From Chlorokybus atmophyticus (taxonomy: Eukaryota > Streptophyta > Chlorokybophyceae > Chlorokybales > Chlorokybaceae): a DNA stretch of 42,595 nt. The position numbers and the translations under genes were made by a program. The notes under the pieces were generated by a model. The model had not been told where the DNA came from. It worked only from the letters and a program-made list of their open reading frames with translations, and made no database searches. Shown one piece after another: positions 1 to 9,969 of this stretch. The DNA lies in NCBI GenBank assembly GCA_009103225.1, contig RHPI01001428.1, forward strand, positions 1 to 42,595. The letters are read 5' to 3'. Position 1 is the first letter of the stretch. Each line of letters starts with the position of its first letter.

Positions 1-220
1 TCAACCACAGCCACATGCTCGCAATCCCAATTCAGCACCCTCCCTTCCTGCCGCGGAGACTCACTTGCCACCGCACTCTGACCATACGGAGGCATCTCCA
101 TCAAGAAGCAGCTGTAGCTCGCCCTCTCCCTCTAAGCTTGCCACGTTGATCCCAGCCTGTCTTGTTGGTAAAGAGATTGATTGAGGTGTCCTGAAAGCTG
201 CGCTGAAAGACAAAGGCTTC

Positions 221-1535
221 ATGCTCGACCTCATGAAGCAACATGAGGTCGTGGAGGAACGGGAGGCAACCAACAAGCGCAAGGCTGTGGAGCAAGAAGA
301 TAACGCCTTACCTCCTCTGAGTGACAGTGCCACGGAGAGCGCCTGCCAGGATGTGCAGGGTGACAAAAAAAAAAAGAAGAAGGTTGTTGGAACAAAGGAC
401 GCTGACAGGACCAAAAAAGGAAAGGTGAGGCATCGTTACAACATTAGAAGAAGCGCAGCGCCTTGAAGCCTCACTGGGGCTGACTGTGTGTCCTGAGTAG
501 GCACAGGCGGGTTTACAGCGTCAAGTGGCTGCTCAGCATCGTCCAGAGAGACAGCCGGTGCGGCACGAGCTGCCTAAGCTCAAAGCACCGACGCGCAGAC
601 GCTTTGGGGGGCTGACTCGTAGTGCAAAGGAGTTGATCACCCTACAGTACGCCCAAGACGCGCTGCATCACCGCATGCGGCATGCCTCGAGGTGGGTGAC
701 GAAAGTTTGCAATAAGTGGGAGCAAACGCGGAGAATGCGGTCTAAACAGACCTCTGGGGATTGGCCGTGGTTGGAACCCATACACGATATGGCCATCCGT
801 AGTACGTTGTTGCCCCTCGCCGTCCTCGATATGATGGTGTTGTTGCTGCCGCAGCACCCCGGCAATGTGCAAGAGCTATCTGCGGAGCAGAACTTCGACC
901 TGCTGCAGCAGATGTACCTGTCGATGTCGACTAATGCGGGTCGAGATGTGTGCCACTACCTGAGCAAACATACTGGGTGGCAAGTAAAACCATTCGAGCT
1001 GTACTTGGCATGCTTTGGCTGGCAGTGGCTGTATGTCATACGGCACGTCGAGCTGATTCTGTGGAAGCTCGAAGAAAATGACGATGCGGGGGAGTACACG
1101 AGTGACGACAGCCATGTCGAGGGCCTGGATGAACGCATGCTGGACGAGACCACCAAGACCAGCAGGTGGTGTATGGCGGCAGATGGGCGTCAGGTGATCG
1201 AGCAGGCAGTGGAGCGTTATGCTGCGCCATTCAGATGGGAGTCGCTACGCCTGCGACGCGATAACAGAGTTTGGTGGCAGAGGCAGCTTGCACACCCGCG
1301 TGCACCATGTGTGCTGATTTGTCGCATTGAAGAGCCACCCCCCCCAGCGGATGGGGAGACGCCCTGTTGCAAGAAAGCGATGTGCCATGTCTGCATCATA
1401 GCACATCAGAAGACTGTGGCAAATAAATCAAAGAATCTACAAGCGTGTCCATTCTGCAAGCAACCTCACCCGTTTTGGTCGCCACGCCTGATGCAAGACG
1501 CCAACGTGTCGGCGGTGATTTGGCCCCCGCCTTGA
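221..1535 (+). CDS. RING-like zinc-finger protein, two exons (putative E3 ubiquitin ligase or DNA/chromatin-associated protein)
   Basis: I read two exons, 221-424 and 519-1535, joined by a 94-nt GT-AG intron in phase 0, giving about 406 residues. The ATG at 221 is the first one usable, but the gene could begin further upstream because the window edge is near. The N-terminal exon is very basic and holds a run of six lysines, a probable nuclear localisation signal. The middle is helical with no domain I recognise. The C-terminal 60 residues hold a RING-like cluster: C-x3-C, then CC-x4-C-H-x-C and a final CPFC pair, with a proline run inside the first loop. The spacing is not canonical, so it may be a degenerate RING or another cross-brace zinc finger. 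The function is inferred from the finger only. It lies 5' of, and in the same direction as, the methyltransferase gene and could be transposon cargo or an unrelated neighbour. Confidence 0.55.
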
Positions 1536-1825
1536 TGCCAATTGTGCATGTATTGTAGTTTTGTGTTGGCTTCCTGTGAACCATGTAGGTACATGTATAG
1601 TTGCAGCATGGTGCATGGTGCACCAGAGATCTGCTGTTGTTAGAAGCATTGGCTGTACATGTGTATGATGACTGCCCGGCGCATGAGTCAGTGCATGGCT
1701 TGCATACCTCGCTGGTTTAGAGCGTGGTTGACAGCAACAAACTCGGACAGCGCTCTGGGTTCCATGGCATGACAGCACAGTATTACTCTACGATCGTGGT
1801 AGTATGCGAGTATCCTTGTACTGTA

Positions 1826-1879
1826 GTACCATTAACAGATGGAGTACCATTCATGTTGATGTAGTACCATGCATGGTAC
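1826..1879. promoter_or_regulatory. Left GTACCAT cluster with an 18-bp perfect palindrome
   Basis: GTACCAT occurs at 1826-1832, 1844-1850 and 1864-1870, and its complement at 1873-1879. The last two copies form a perfect 18-bp palindrome at 1863-1880 with centre ATGCAT. The same heptamer is clustered on the far side of the transposase gene (7255-7443). Clustered short motifs near both ends are typical of the subterminal repeats bound by CACTA/EnSpm-type transposases. They could equally be operator-like sites in the methyltransferase promoter. Confidence 0.6.
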
Positions 1880-1927
1880 TGCAATAGCGTATAAGGTACA
1901 GTCGTGCTTCACTTGAAGTTTGACCCA

Positions 1928-1976
1928 TTTAGGGTTCGTAAGCTGGCAACCCTAAATTGATGCCCATACCCTAAAG
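1928..1976. promoter_or_regulatory. Telo-box inverted pair upstream of the methyltransferase start
   Basis: ATTTAGGGTT (1928-1937) and its exact complement AACCCTAAAT (1949-1958) form a 10-bp inverted repeat with an 11-nt spacer. A further ACCCTAAAG follows at about 1968-1976. The core matches the plant-type telomere/telo-box motif AAACCCTA, which in plants is a promoter element bound by Myb-type factors. It sits 40-90 bp upstream of the ATG at 2019. The promoter role is inferred. Confidence 0.45.
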
Positions 1977-2018
1977 TCTCGCTCAGTTTGTGGGCAGCCG
2001 TGCCGATTCCTATTTTGC

Positions 2019-3747
2019 ATGATGTCGGCGGCAGCAGTTGAATCACCCTCACCTAGGAGACCATGCTTGGTGTGCCCACAATGCAATGCGTACGTATGTG
2101 CCAATGGCCGTAGGCAGCAAATGCGAGCACACTTGACCGAATGCCAGCGAGTGCAGACAGTGTGCCACGGTTTTAGTGCTGCTTGCTGGCATCACACCAC
2201 ACACAATGTCGACGTGTTTGGCTGCCGCCTCGGCCAAGTGCTGTGCAAGGAACCCGAGTTTTTCCATTGCGTGCAGTGCGTGTGCGAATCGTGCTCGCGC
2301 TCATGCTTCGAGTGGCGAGGGGAACCCATGCGCTTCTTCACATGGACAACACCGGGACATGTGGTTAGTGGACAGGTGGTGGATGCTGTGGAGGTAATCC
2401 ACGAGAGTGGACCGCGACGTATCACTGCATGTTATGTTGGGCGTATGCTTATTTCATGCATGTTGAAGCTGTTGTCGCATTCAGAGCAGTCTTGCACGGT
2501 GTGGGCGTGGGCAGTTCCATCCCCTGGCCGCTGTAGAGGAGGCAGACCATCGACCGTTGGACAGCGCACTGCATCGGCTGCGGAACGCAGTTAAGTTGGG
2601 ATGCGAGCAGCTGATCGGTGTGAGTGTCATGGTGCATTGGCCGCTGGATGGGGAATGGTATGCGGGCGTTGTGGAATCATTCAAGCAAGCGTCAGGTCAG
2701 CATCGCTTCGTGGCGTGCGAGATTGAGGACGCATCATATATGCATGGTGCAATGGAAAATGTCTTTGCAGGGCAGCACCGTATAGTATTCGATGACGGTG
2801 ATCGACCACAAACCATCAACTTCAAAGGGCACAACGTATTCGCGTACACATCAGTTGACGGGGCACGCCATGTTCTGCGCGCCGGAGGGGAGAACGTCAG
2901 TCGCAAAGTAAGCCCGGACGGCATCATTGTTAGTCCCTGGCCAGCACCACGGCCAGCCTTGACCACATACACGCCATTTGACAACAAGCTGGGACGCACA
3001 CGCAGACCAAGGGCACTCGACCTATTCTGCGGCGGTGGCGGTGCCAGTGTCGGTCTATACCACGCAGGCTTTGACGTGACCGGGATGGACATAAGTCCCT
3101 CCTCTGAGTACCCGCTGCCCTTCATACACCGCGATGTATGCACCCTGAGTGCAGGAGAGCTGAGCGAGTACGAGCTCATCTGGGCCAGTCCACCATGCCA
3201 GGCCTATTCAGGTGCTATCCCGGCACCTCAACGGGCGGCACATGGCACATCCTGGAGACACCAGGATATGATACCGCTCGTCCGACGTCTGCTGCTTGCA
3301 AGCCAGGTCAAGTTTGTGATTGAGAATGTGCCAGGAGCAGCTTCCTCATTCAGACCCAATCTGTCCCTTTGTGGCACGATGTTTGGCCTATCAACTTTCC
3401 GACACCGTCTGTTTGAGACACAGCCAGTGGTAGCTACCCCACCAGCACGCTGCTCGCACGCGGGCAAGGCAGTTGGACTGCTATCGCCGCACCTGTCCGC
3501 TAGCGCGAAGAAGACAATCGTGACATCAAACGCGCCACAGCAGATGTACCCGGTCTATGGCCTTCCAAGCACCAGGGGCGGCATTGCTGCGTGGCAAACA
3601 GCGCTGGGAGTGCCATGGATGACCTCGGCCGTTTCCATAGCGAATGCAGTTCCTCCCGCAATGGCGGAGTGCATAGGGCGTCTCATGCTTGAAACAATGG
3701 ATATGCGCTGTGACTACCCTCCTGTGTCATGGAACTATGAGGCTTGA
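2019..3747 (+). CDS. Transposon-associated C2HC zinc finger-Tudor-like-DNA cytosine-C5 methyltransferase
   Basis: I read two exons, 2019-2393 and 2485-3747, joined by a 91-nt phase-0 GT-AG intron, giving 545 residues. Exon 1 encodes a C-x2-C...H-x3-C finger followed by a second Cys-rich patch (CVQCVCESC). Residues about 168-235 resemble a Tudor/PWWP-like barrel (VMVHWPLDGEWYAGVV, then IVFDDGD). From about residue 300 come cytosine-C5 methyltransferase motifs in order: SAM-binding DLFCGGGG (motif I), catalytic SPPCQ with the nucleophile Cys near residue 363 (IV), IENV (VI), RHRLF (VIII) and NAVPPAMAECIG (X). The target-recognition segment is very short, so the domain looks more like compact phage or bacterial enzymes than DNMT1, CMT or DNMT3. 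It should transfer methyl groups from SAM to cytosine in DNA, with the Tudor-like part perhaps reading chromatin. It is convergent with the transposase gene, with 203 bp between stop codons. The frame is intact and all key residues are present. Confidence 0.82.
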
Positions 3748-3950
3748 GTGTGGTGCACTGTATTGATGCTTAATGCCACACGGCGGACTAATTGTTGAAT
3801 GTTGCATGGATCATTCGATTGTGGTGACAGTTGTGCAGTGACAGCTGCCCGGTATTGTACACGTCCACATGCAAAAGTCTTAGCATACGATTAGCAATGC
3901 CTAACTGACTGATATGCTCCAAACTCAGAGTAGTGAGACAAGTACATGTG

Positions 3951-6900
3951 TCACGTGGAAGTGCAGTGAACGTTCACCCAATACTTGCCCTCTTGTACAC
4001 GGGCGCTGTCCTTGTCAAACATGGGGAGCAGCTGGACAATGCCTTTTACTTGCTCCAGAGTCACGACATCGAGATGTGGACCGCCTCGACGCTTTTCCCA
4101 TTCCAGAGCGATGCACTTTGTGTCGCTCGTCACATCCAGCTTCGTGTACCAGCGGACAAACACGACCTCCTTCCACACGCGCTCGCCGCTACCACCCCAC
4201 ACCACCACGCGCAGAAAAAGGAGTGCCTGAGCCCACCACGTCACGTTCACACCGTCCTCATCACCTTCCAACTCAAGTGTAGAGAACCAAGGCCGCCCAT
4301 GGAACATCCCAGTTGCGCGCGCCATGCTGACACCTGATGTCATGTACACCGCTGCACCTCCGTTCACCATGCGAACAGCACGCCACCCGTCGGCCAACTC
4401 CAGTCGTTCCCTCCTCAACCAGCTGTCCAGGGTGGCAGGCAGCTTGTCGGCAAATGGAGTCTTCAAGGCGACTTGGCGGCTACGCGCAGATCCGCTCCAG
4501 TACGGGCTGGACTCCCTCCTTGTCAGCACATCCATCCGTAGCAACTTGTCCGTCTTCTCCATGACATTACAGCACTGCTGCCGCGCCTGCGCCATGACCG
4601 AGCGCATCTCGGGATCCACGACCATGCCATCCTCTCTCACATATTCCGCACAGCTCCATGCCTTCAGGATACGTGCCTGGTAGTCCCGGTTGTTGCCACC
4701 ACGCGCCCACCGTTTGATATTTTGGGCGTGCGTCTGCTCCATGCGGTTGGCGCTGAACCAATCTGGGTGTCCACTGCTGACAATTGCGGCCCAAAATGAG
4801 TGAGCTGATGCATCTTCTCGATCTTCCAACCTGACTTTTGTGCAGAATATGACGATAGTAGCGGATGCAACAATGCAGCTTTGAAGGCAGCCAGCTGGTT
4901 GTCGGCTGTGGTCAGGGTCGCTCTTGTGTGTTCATGCGCCTTCAGCAACTTCTTGTTCCACTGGGCAAGCGATGCGGCAGCAATGGTGAAGAAATTGTTG
5001 CCCTCACTGTCGAGCAGCAAACCGTCTGCGAGGACCGGCAGCAGCTGCAGCACCGCCACTTTCTCCACCACCTGAAAGGAGTGGTCGGACAGGAAGAAAT
5101 CTACTGTGCTTGTGGGTGCCTTGAAGTGCGAAACCCGCAGAGTTGCCTTGCATGCATTTAGCCTGTGCACATCTGCTCGTGAGCACGTGTTGTTGGCTTT
5201 TGTGTTCAACACAAAAGCAACACCAAAGATGTGCCTGGCCTGCAGAATCTGTCTCGTGGATGGACGCATTTGTTCCTTCGCGGCGTCGTACACAGCAGCA
5301 AGCAGGTGGTCAATGATGCCTCCCAGCACATGCATTGCGTCAGGGGCAAGACGAGAGTAGCAGTCAGCTCCCGGCACCCGCGACTGTCGCCAACCCCACA
5401 GTGCATTCTGTTGCCAAACCACATTGCCTGGTTTCACGGAAAGCCATTCATCCTCACGAATGCCGGTAATTTGACCATTACCTCCTCGACATGCATGGAG
5501 TGCTGCTCTTTGAAAGCCTTGGCTGTCTGGCGTGCATTCCTAACACCGCTATGCAGGTCCGCCCGCAGCTGACGTATTGCTTGTGTGTAGAAGGCCTCGG
5601 TTCTGAATTCTCGGTCCTCATCCATCTCCAACAGATGCGCTGATTTGGTGACGAGACAAACATCGCAAGGATGTCGTGTTTGGTTGCCCGACACAGTGCG
5701 TGCGAGTGTGGCAGTCTCCTACAACACGACAAACTCAGATGTTCTACTGACAACATCCTCCATGCACTGTTTGCTGGCGGGCTGCATCCGGTTACAACCA
5801 TTCATGCCCACTACCTGCAAATCGCTGATGTAGTTGGCAAGCGCGGGAAACACACGACGCTCGATGCCATTCGGGTCGATGAGCTGCAGACCTTCCCAAC
5901 TCGCCCGCTTCACATCCCCTAACACTACATTCAAAGCGTCATGAAAAATCTCACGTTTCCGAATGGAGAACGATTCCTTGCCCTGCGCCCAGGTGGGATG
6001 CCCGGCCACTGCGTGAACCACCGGCAGAAGCGCTATCATAACAACCCCCATGTTGCTAGCATACATGTCCCAACTGTAGTTGGCAAGCGATGCCATCAGA
6101 GGGTAGCCAGAGCGCTTGCCCGCGCTGTCCAGCGTGGTCTTGTCACTGTACAGAATGGCAGGCGCCAAGTAGGACGCTTCCCCCACCTCTCTCCTCAAAT
6201 CCACCTCCACATCCTTCCACCAATTGCCCGTGGAAGGATGGCCAAAGCTGTGCTCGTCACCAGTGTACTGGAGATTGAAGCCATTGGCGGCATGTGGATT
6301 GCCATACAACCGCGCGAGCCATACCTGCTCCGACCAAGAGCATTACTTACTATGCTGGCCTCAAAATAGATACTGCATCGATACTGCATTAGGTACTGCA
6401 TTTCACAGACCTTGGCCGGCATATATGTGACGCAGATGTCCTGATCCTCAGGGTCTCCAGGCTTGCGCAGGTCAGCCGTCACGTAGTTCTGATACGGCAG
6501 CACACTCGCATGTGCATATGTGACATGGCTCTGATGGTTGAAGCACATGCACCGCACACCGTGAACACACCTCAGACTGAGAGAAAGCAATCGTGGTCCG
6601 GAGGTAGCTGGCCGCATGCACACCGGTCTCCCACTGGAGCTCTTCCGTCAGGAAGTGTGCATTTCGGATGCACTTGATGATCCGCCCCATGTCGGAGGCC
6701 GACAGGCCTTGGCCGTTGTTGCACTGCACGAATGCCACTGCAAGAGCATGCTCCGAGCCATACCACCTGGATTCCGACGCGTGCGAAGGGACGCCTCCAC
6801 TTCCATGTTGGCGTGCCACAGGTTTCTCAGGCACACGCACACATCGAAAGCCCTCGTTCACTTCCTCCTCCTCCTGTTGCTGCTGTGCGTGTGTCTCCTG

Positions 6901-7095
6901 GAGGAATCCTTCAGCATCAAGCATGTGAGCATCCTGGATCGAACTCCCCGGTTCAACATGACCCGCATCGTACTGTAATGGACGCTGGCCGACATACAGC
7001 TTGATCTGCTTGCACACCCTGCTGCTAATAATGTGCATGTAGACCGAGCTGCGTGTGGCGAAGCGCATGTGGCAATACGGACAAAGGACTCCCAT
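3951..7095 (-). pseudogene. Plavaka-like transposase with two clear introns and up to three frame problems
   Basis: It starts at ATG 7095 with a zinc finger (CPYCHMRF...H-x6-C), as Plavaka transposases do. Exon 1 is 7095-6571, exon 2 is 6488-6411 and exon 3 begins at 6324; both introns (82 and 86 nt) are GT-AG and phase 0. Family landmarks follow: VWLARLYGNP, FGHPSTGNWW, ILYSDKTTLD with an acidic residue of the DDE-type core, MIALLPVVHAVAGHP, HPCDVCLV, NALWGW...DCYSRLAPDAMHVL and KMHQLTHFG. The reading frame is then interrupted. A TAG lies at 5721-5719 (in frame, or inside a 33-nt intron). The frame changes near 5470-5435 and again near 4800-4780, the last inside a conserved block. The C-terminal part runs to 3951. 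The total of about 970 residues matches the family. The product would cut and paste the element. It is probably inactivated, though assembly indels or very short introns could explain part of the damage. Confidence 0.72.
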
Positions 7096-7163
7096 ATCTC
7101 ACTACTAACGTCGACACAGGTGTCGCCAATGTAACCTGCATCATATCCAGCAACACGCACACC

Positions 7164-7199
7164 CGCCGCCGCCGCCGCCGCCGCCACCGCCACCGCTAC
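7164..7199. repeat. CCG/CCACCG trinucleotide tract
   Basis: Simple GCC-type repeat just 5' of the transposase start on its sense strand, inside the flank of the element. It is likely unstable, and in a promoter region it could affect transposase transcription. No coding role is seen. Confidence 0.8.
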
Positions 7200-7252
7200 C
7201 GCTACCCTTGCATGCCAGAGGCGGGAAACTTGGCCGCCAGTCACTGGCTCCG

Positions 7253-7446
7253 TCGTACCATTATAATGGTACGAACGAGCCATTGCACGTCCAGGGTGAG
7301 TCTCTGGATATTTTTATATACATATATATTCTGATTGAACCGTTTCAATGGTACGAAGATGCCTTTGCCAAAAGGTATAGGCATTGTACAAAGGTACCAT
7401 TGAAATGGTACCTTTGTACAATGGCAATGGCAGTTCGTACCATTGA
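7253..7446. promoter_or_regulatory. Right GTACCAT cluster: nested palindromes 5' of the transposase
   Basis: Six copies of GTACCAT or its complement lie at 7255, 7266, 7348, 7394, 7405 and 7437. They form a perfect 22-bp palindrome at 7253-7274 and a 42-bp palindrome at 7382-7423 with 20-bp perfect arms around a central GA. An outer inverted pair (7345-7357 with 7434-7446, 13 bp) encloses the 42-bp palindrome. This architecture suggests transposase-binding subterminal repeats or dyad operators. It mirrors the cluster at 1826-1879. Confidence 0.65.
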
Positions 7447-7604
7447 CAACTCTGGCAATGTCAGTCCCCCTGCGCATGAAAACACCATTGATAGCTCCGC
7501 CAAGCTATGCCCTTACAGGGGCGTGATGCCGAGGGTATGTGGCGTTTGGAAGATCGTTGGCGGCGCTGCCAGGGGCGTAGTGGGCATTGTGGTCGAGGTC
7601 CGGG

Positions 7605-8460
7605 ATGAATTCCATGTTCGCACAGGGCGGGCAGGGTGCCGGAGGGGTGTCCTCGGTGTCAAACCCCACCAAGACTACCAAGGGCACATCCAATGACAAC
7701 AGTGACTCGGGCGATATCTTACAGGGCTCCCCCTCCGAGTGGGCAAAGGCACACCACAATACTGCCTCTAAGAAAATCCGACCCACCAGCAGCTGCGACC
7801 ACGGCGACATGATTGAAGGGACCAAACAAGACTGGCATAACCAAGGTGGGTTACGATGCACTGTCAATGCCACATGCTAGGGTTCTTTTATCTTGCACAT
7901 GCACAGCCTCAAGTATCTTGCACTTGACATACATTGTCAATACGACATGCACACCCTCATGCACAACCTCCAGTGTCATGCACATGAACAGCATGACCAA
8001 TCTCGCAAATGCACAGCCTATTTCTACTTGCGGGAGCTCACAAGTCGCAAAAGAGAAGCTGCGGAGTCAAACGAACGGGTAATCTATGACCTAGTTTAAT
8101 GTTTCCAGCGGTAATTAAGCAGTATGCTTGCAGATTGCCATGTTGGTCAGAGTGAACCAAGAGCAGCGCGGCAGGCTGACTGTCTGCCTGGCGGAGTGCA
8201 ACAAAGCGGAAGACGAGGTAAGCGTGTGTATGCTGATGGGCTAGTCCTCTGGCAGCACGCCACTCTTACAGCATTACCAAATGCAGGTGGTCACTCTCAA
8301 AGCGACCATCAAGCGCATGCGCGTGCACGGCGAGGCGCTGACATTCAAGCTGAAGGACGAAGTAGCCGCTGTACTGTCAGCGAGCGAGGCAGCGGATGAA
8401 GATGACTCCGGCGTTGAAGCAGAAGACTCGTCGGAGGAGGAACAGGAGGAGGGGGTTTGA
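7605..8460 (+). CDS. Small coiled-coil protein with acidic tail, unknown function
   Basis: I read four exons: 7605-7845, 8017-8078, 8134-8217 and 8287-8460. All introns are GT-AG with matching phases, giving about 186 residues from the ATG at 7605. The N-terminal third is rich in Gly, Ser and Thr (FAQGGQGAGGVSSVSN). The middle (YFYLRELTSRKREAAESNER and on through FKLKDEVAAVL) looks like a helical coiled coil. The C-terminus is strongly acidic with a Glu-rich end (SSEEEQEEGV). I recognise no family. It starts about 160 bp beyond the right GTACCAT cluster and is transcribed away from the transposase. It could share the same bidirectional control region, or be a host gene next to the insertion, or a third transposon gene. 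The start codon is a guess among two nearby ATGs. Confidence 0.5.
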
Positions 8461-8939
8461 GGAGGAGTTCTGAGGCAGGCACCACGGGTTGACAAGCTGC
8501 GCATGAGTCCGACAGCTAGACTCAATGTTATAGGATAGTTTCATGCGCAAGTCGGCTGCTCAGTTGTAAGTGGACATACTCTCACCACTGCCCGTACATT
8601 GTATATATTGTGGGCTTTTAGGTGCAAGACCAAACAATCAGTCCAAGGTTTGTACAAGCTGCATGGCATGTTAGTGTTGGCTTACGGCAAGAATTGCCAA
8701 CTTTTGTCAAATGGCAAGGGTCACATATTAACAGCAGTGCAACTGCAAAGAAACTGCCGGCTATTGCTGTCAGCTGTCCGTAACTACCGGTCAACGGCCG
8801 TCTGTGCACATCGACCAAAGGGTAACTGGTTGACAACTTTCGGCCGGTTAGTGCCACTGACAACCACTTTCGGCCCGCGGCCGTCTGCGTCAGTCCACTT
8901 AAGCCAACGGCAAACCCAACAGTCCAAAAGTAATATTTC

Positions 8940-8965
8940 AGGCAGGCTCAGGCAGGCTCAGGCAC
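8940..8965. repeat. Short tandem repeat, 10-bp unit AGGCAGGCTC
   Basis: About two and a half copies of a 10-bp unit, followed by several CAGTC/AGTCAGTC repeats. It lies in non-coding DNA; no function is visible. Confidence 0.7.
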
Positions 8966-9969
8966 CAGTCAGTCCCTCAGTCCTTAGTCAGTCACCGTGT
9001 AAAATTTGCGACGTATACGCACGTATGCAATAAACTTTGGAGCCGTATAATGCAACTATAATTATTGCCGTATGCAAGGACGGCCTATAATGCATACTTG
9101 TACATACCCGTATACATGGACTTGCAATGCATACCCGTATGCCGTATGGTGCTACTATGATGTGCACTTTTGCTGCAAGTATGGCAAGCAGATAATGTGC
9201 AACCACAAAAACCTTGTTTTCGGACCTGAAGCATGCATCACACTTAGCTTTGCTCAATTTTGTCACTAAGTTTGGTTAGTTAATTATGGCAGATGTCGCA
9301 GTGTCCATGTGAGTTGCAATGGAGCTCTGATGTGCATGATATTCAATACCATAAGCCTTAAGAACGGCAATTGCAAGTTGCCAATCTCAAGGCTTGCAAT
9401 GCATCAACTGATGATGCCGAGGCTGCAAGATTTAGTTGCAATCATTGTGTAGCTGCAATCATACTCAAGCAAATTAAAAAGCCAAATATCAAGATAAATA
9501 GATGCTATGTACAACATGTTGTACTACAATCATTGTATTGTAATTGATATTGCTTGCGGTTTGCAATTGGAAAATGCTAGGTGCTTGCCTAGCAAGTCTA
9601 CGATCACATTGTGGCGATATCAAATGAGGTTACCAACTTGCCAAGCTTTTCTCGTGCTGATTAGCTTTATGCCATATGCTATCAGCCGCAAAAAGATGAA
9701 GTTACCGGTACTGCGATTTAGGGAAATCTTTTCTCCCAGCATGACATCATCAGCTCCTCCGTGACGCAGCTGTTGCCAAAGCTAGAAGTGCAACAGTTGT
9801 CGAGCAAGGACCCGCCAAGTCCTGTGCTTAATGTTCTATTTGAAACGGTTGGCTCCGTCGTAGCTGGCAACCAGTTTATTGTGACATTTATAGCAGTATC
9901 ATGGTATTGTCACGAATGACTGGCTTGAGCGTGAGGTTTGTGTGTGAACACACATGTTCAATGCCTCAT

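Larger units (their letters stand above)
1536..2018. other. Intergenic region holding the presumed left flank of the transposon
   Basis: There is no convincing gene here. The stretch separates the RING-like gene from the methyltransferase gene. Its right half contains the GTACCAT cluster and the telo-box inverted pair listed separately. I looked for a terminal inverted repeat shared with 7255-7600 and found no long exact match, so the precise left end of the element remains undefined. Confidence 0.6.
1800..7450. mobile_element. Plavaka-like (CMC/EnSpm group) DNA transposon carrying a DNA methyltransferase; ends approximate
   Basis: The proposed element has two genes transcribed inward from the two flanks: methyltransferase on the left and transposase on the right. 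Both flanks hold dense GTACCAT repeats (four copies in 1826-1879, six in 7255-7443). CACTA-type elements are known to have subterminal arrays of short motifs. I could not find clear terminal inverted repeats or a target-site duplication, so the boundaries are set from the repeat clusters only. The RING-like gene on the left and the acidic coiled-coil gene on the right could be inside a larger element. Confidence 0.6.

Noticed and set aside
1928-1976. Interstitial telomere repeat array
   Set aside because: Only isolated single motifs in opposite orientations, not a tandem TTTAGGG array.
4780-4835. A 26-nt intron to explain the last transposase frame change
   Set aside because: It would delete the conserved KMHQLTHFG segment, so an indel is the simpler reading.
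5196-5218. Perfect 11-bp inverted repeat inside the transposase
   Set aside because: It lies in coding sequence with family-consistent translation (FVLNTKANN), so it is probably coincidental.
3951-7095. Long plus-strand open frames across the transposase region
   Set aside because: They are shadows of the minus-strand gene; only the minus strand shows family motifs in order.
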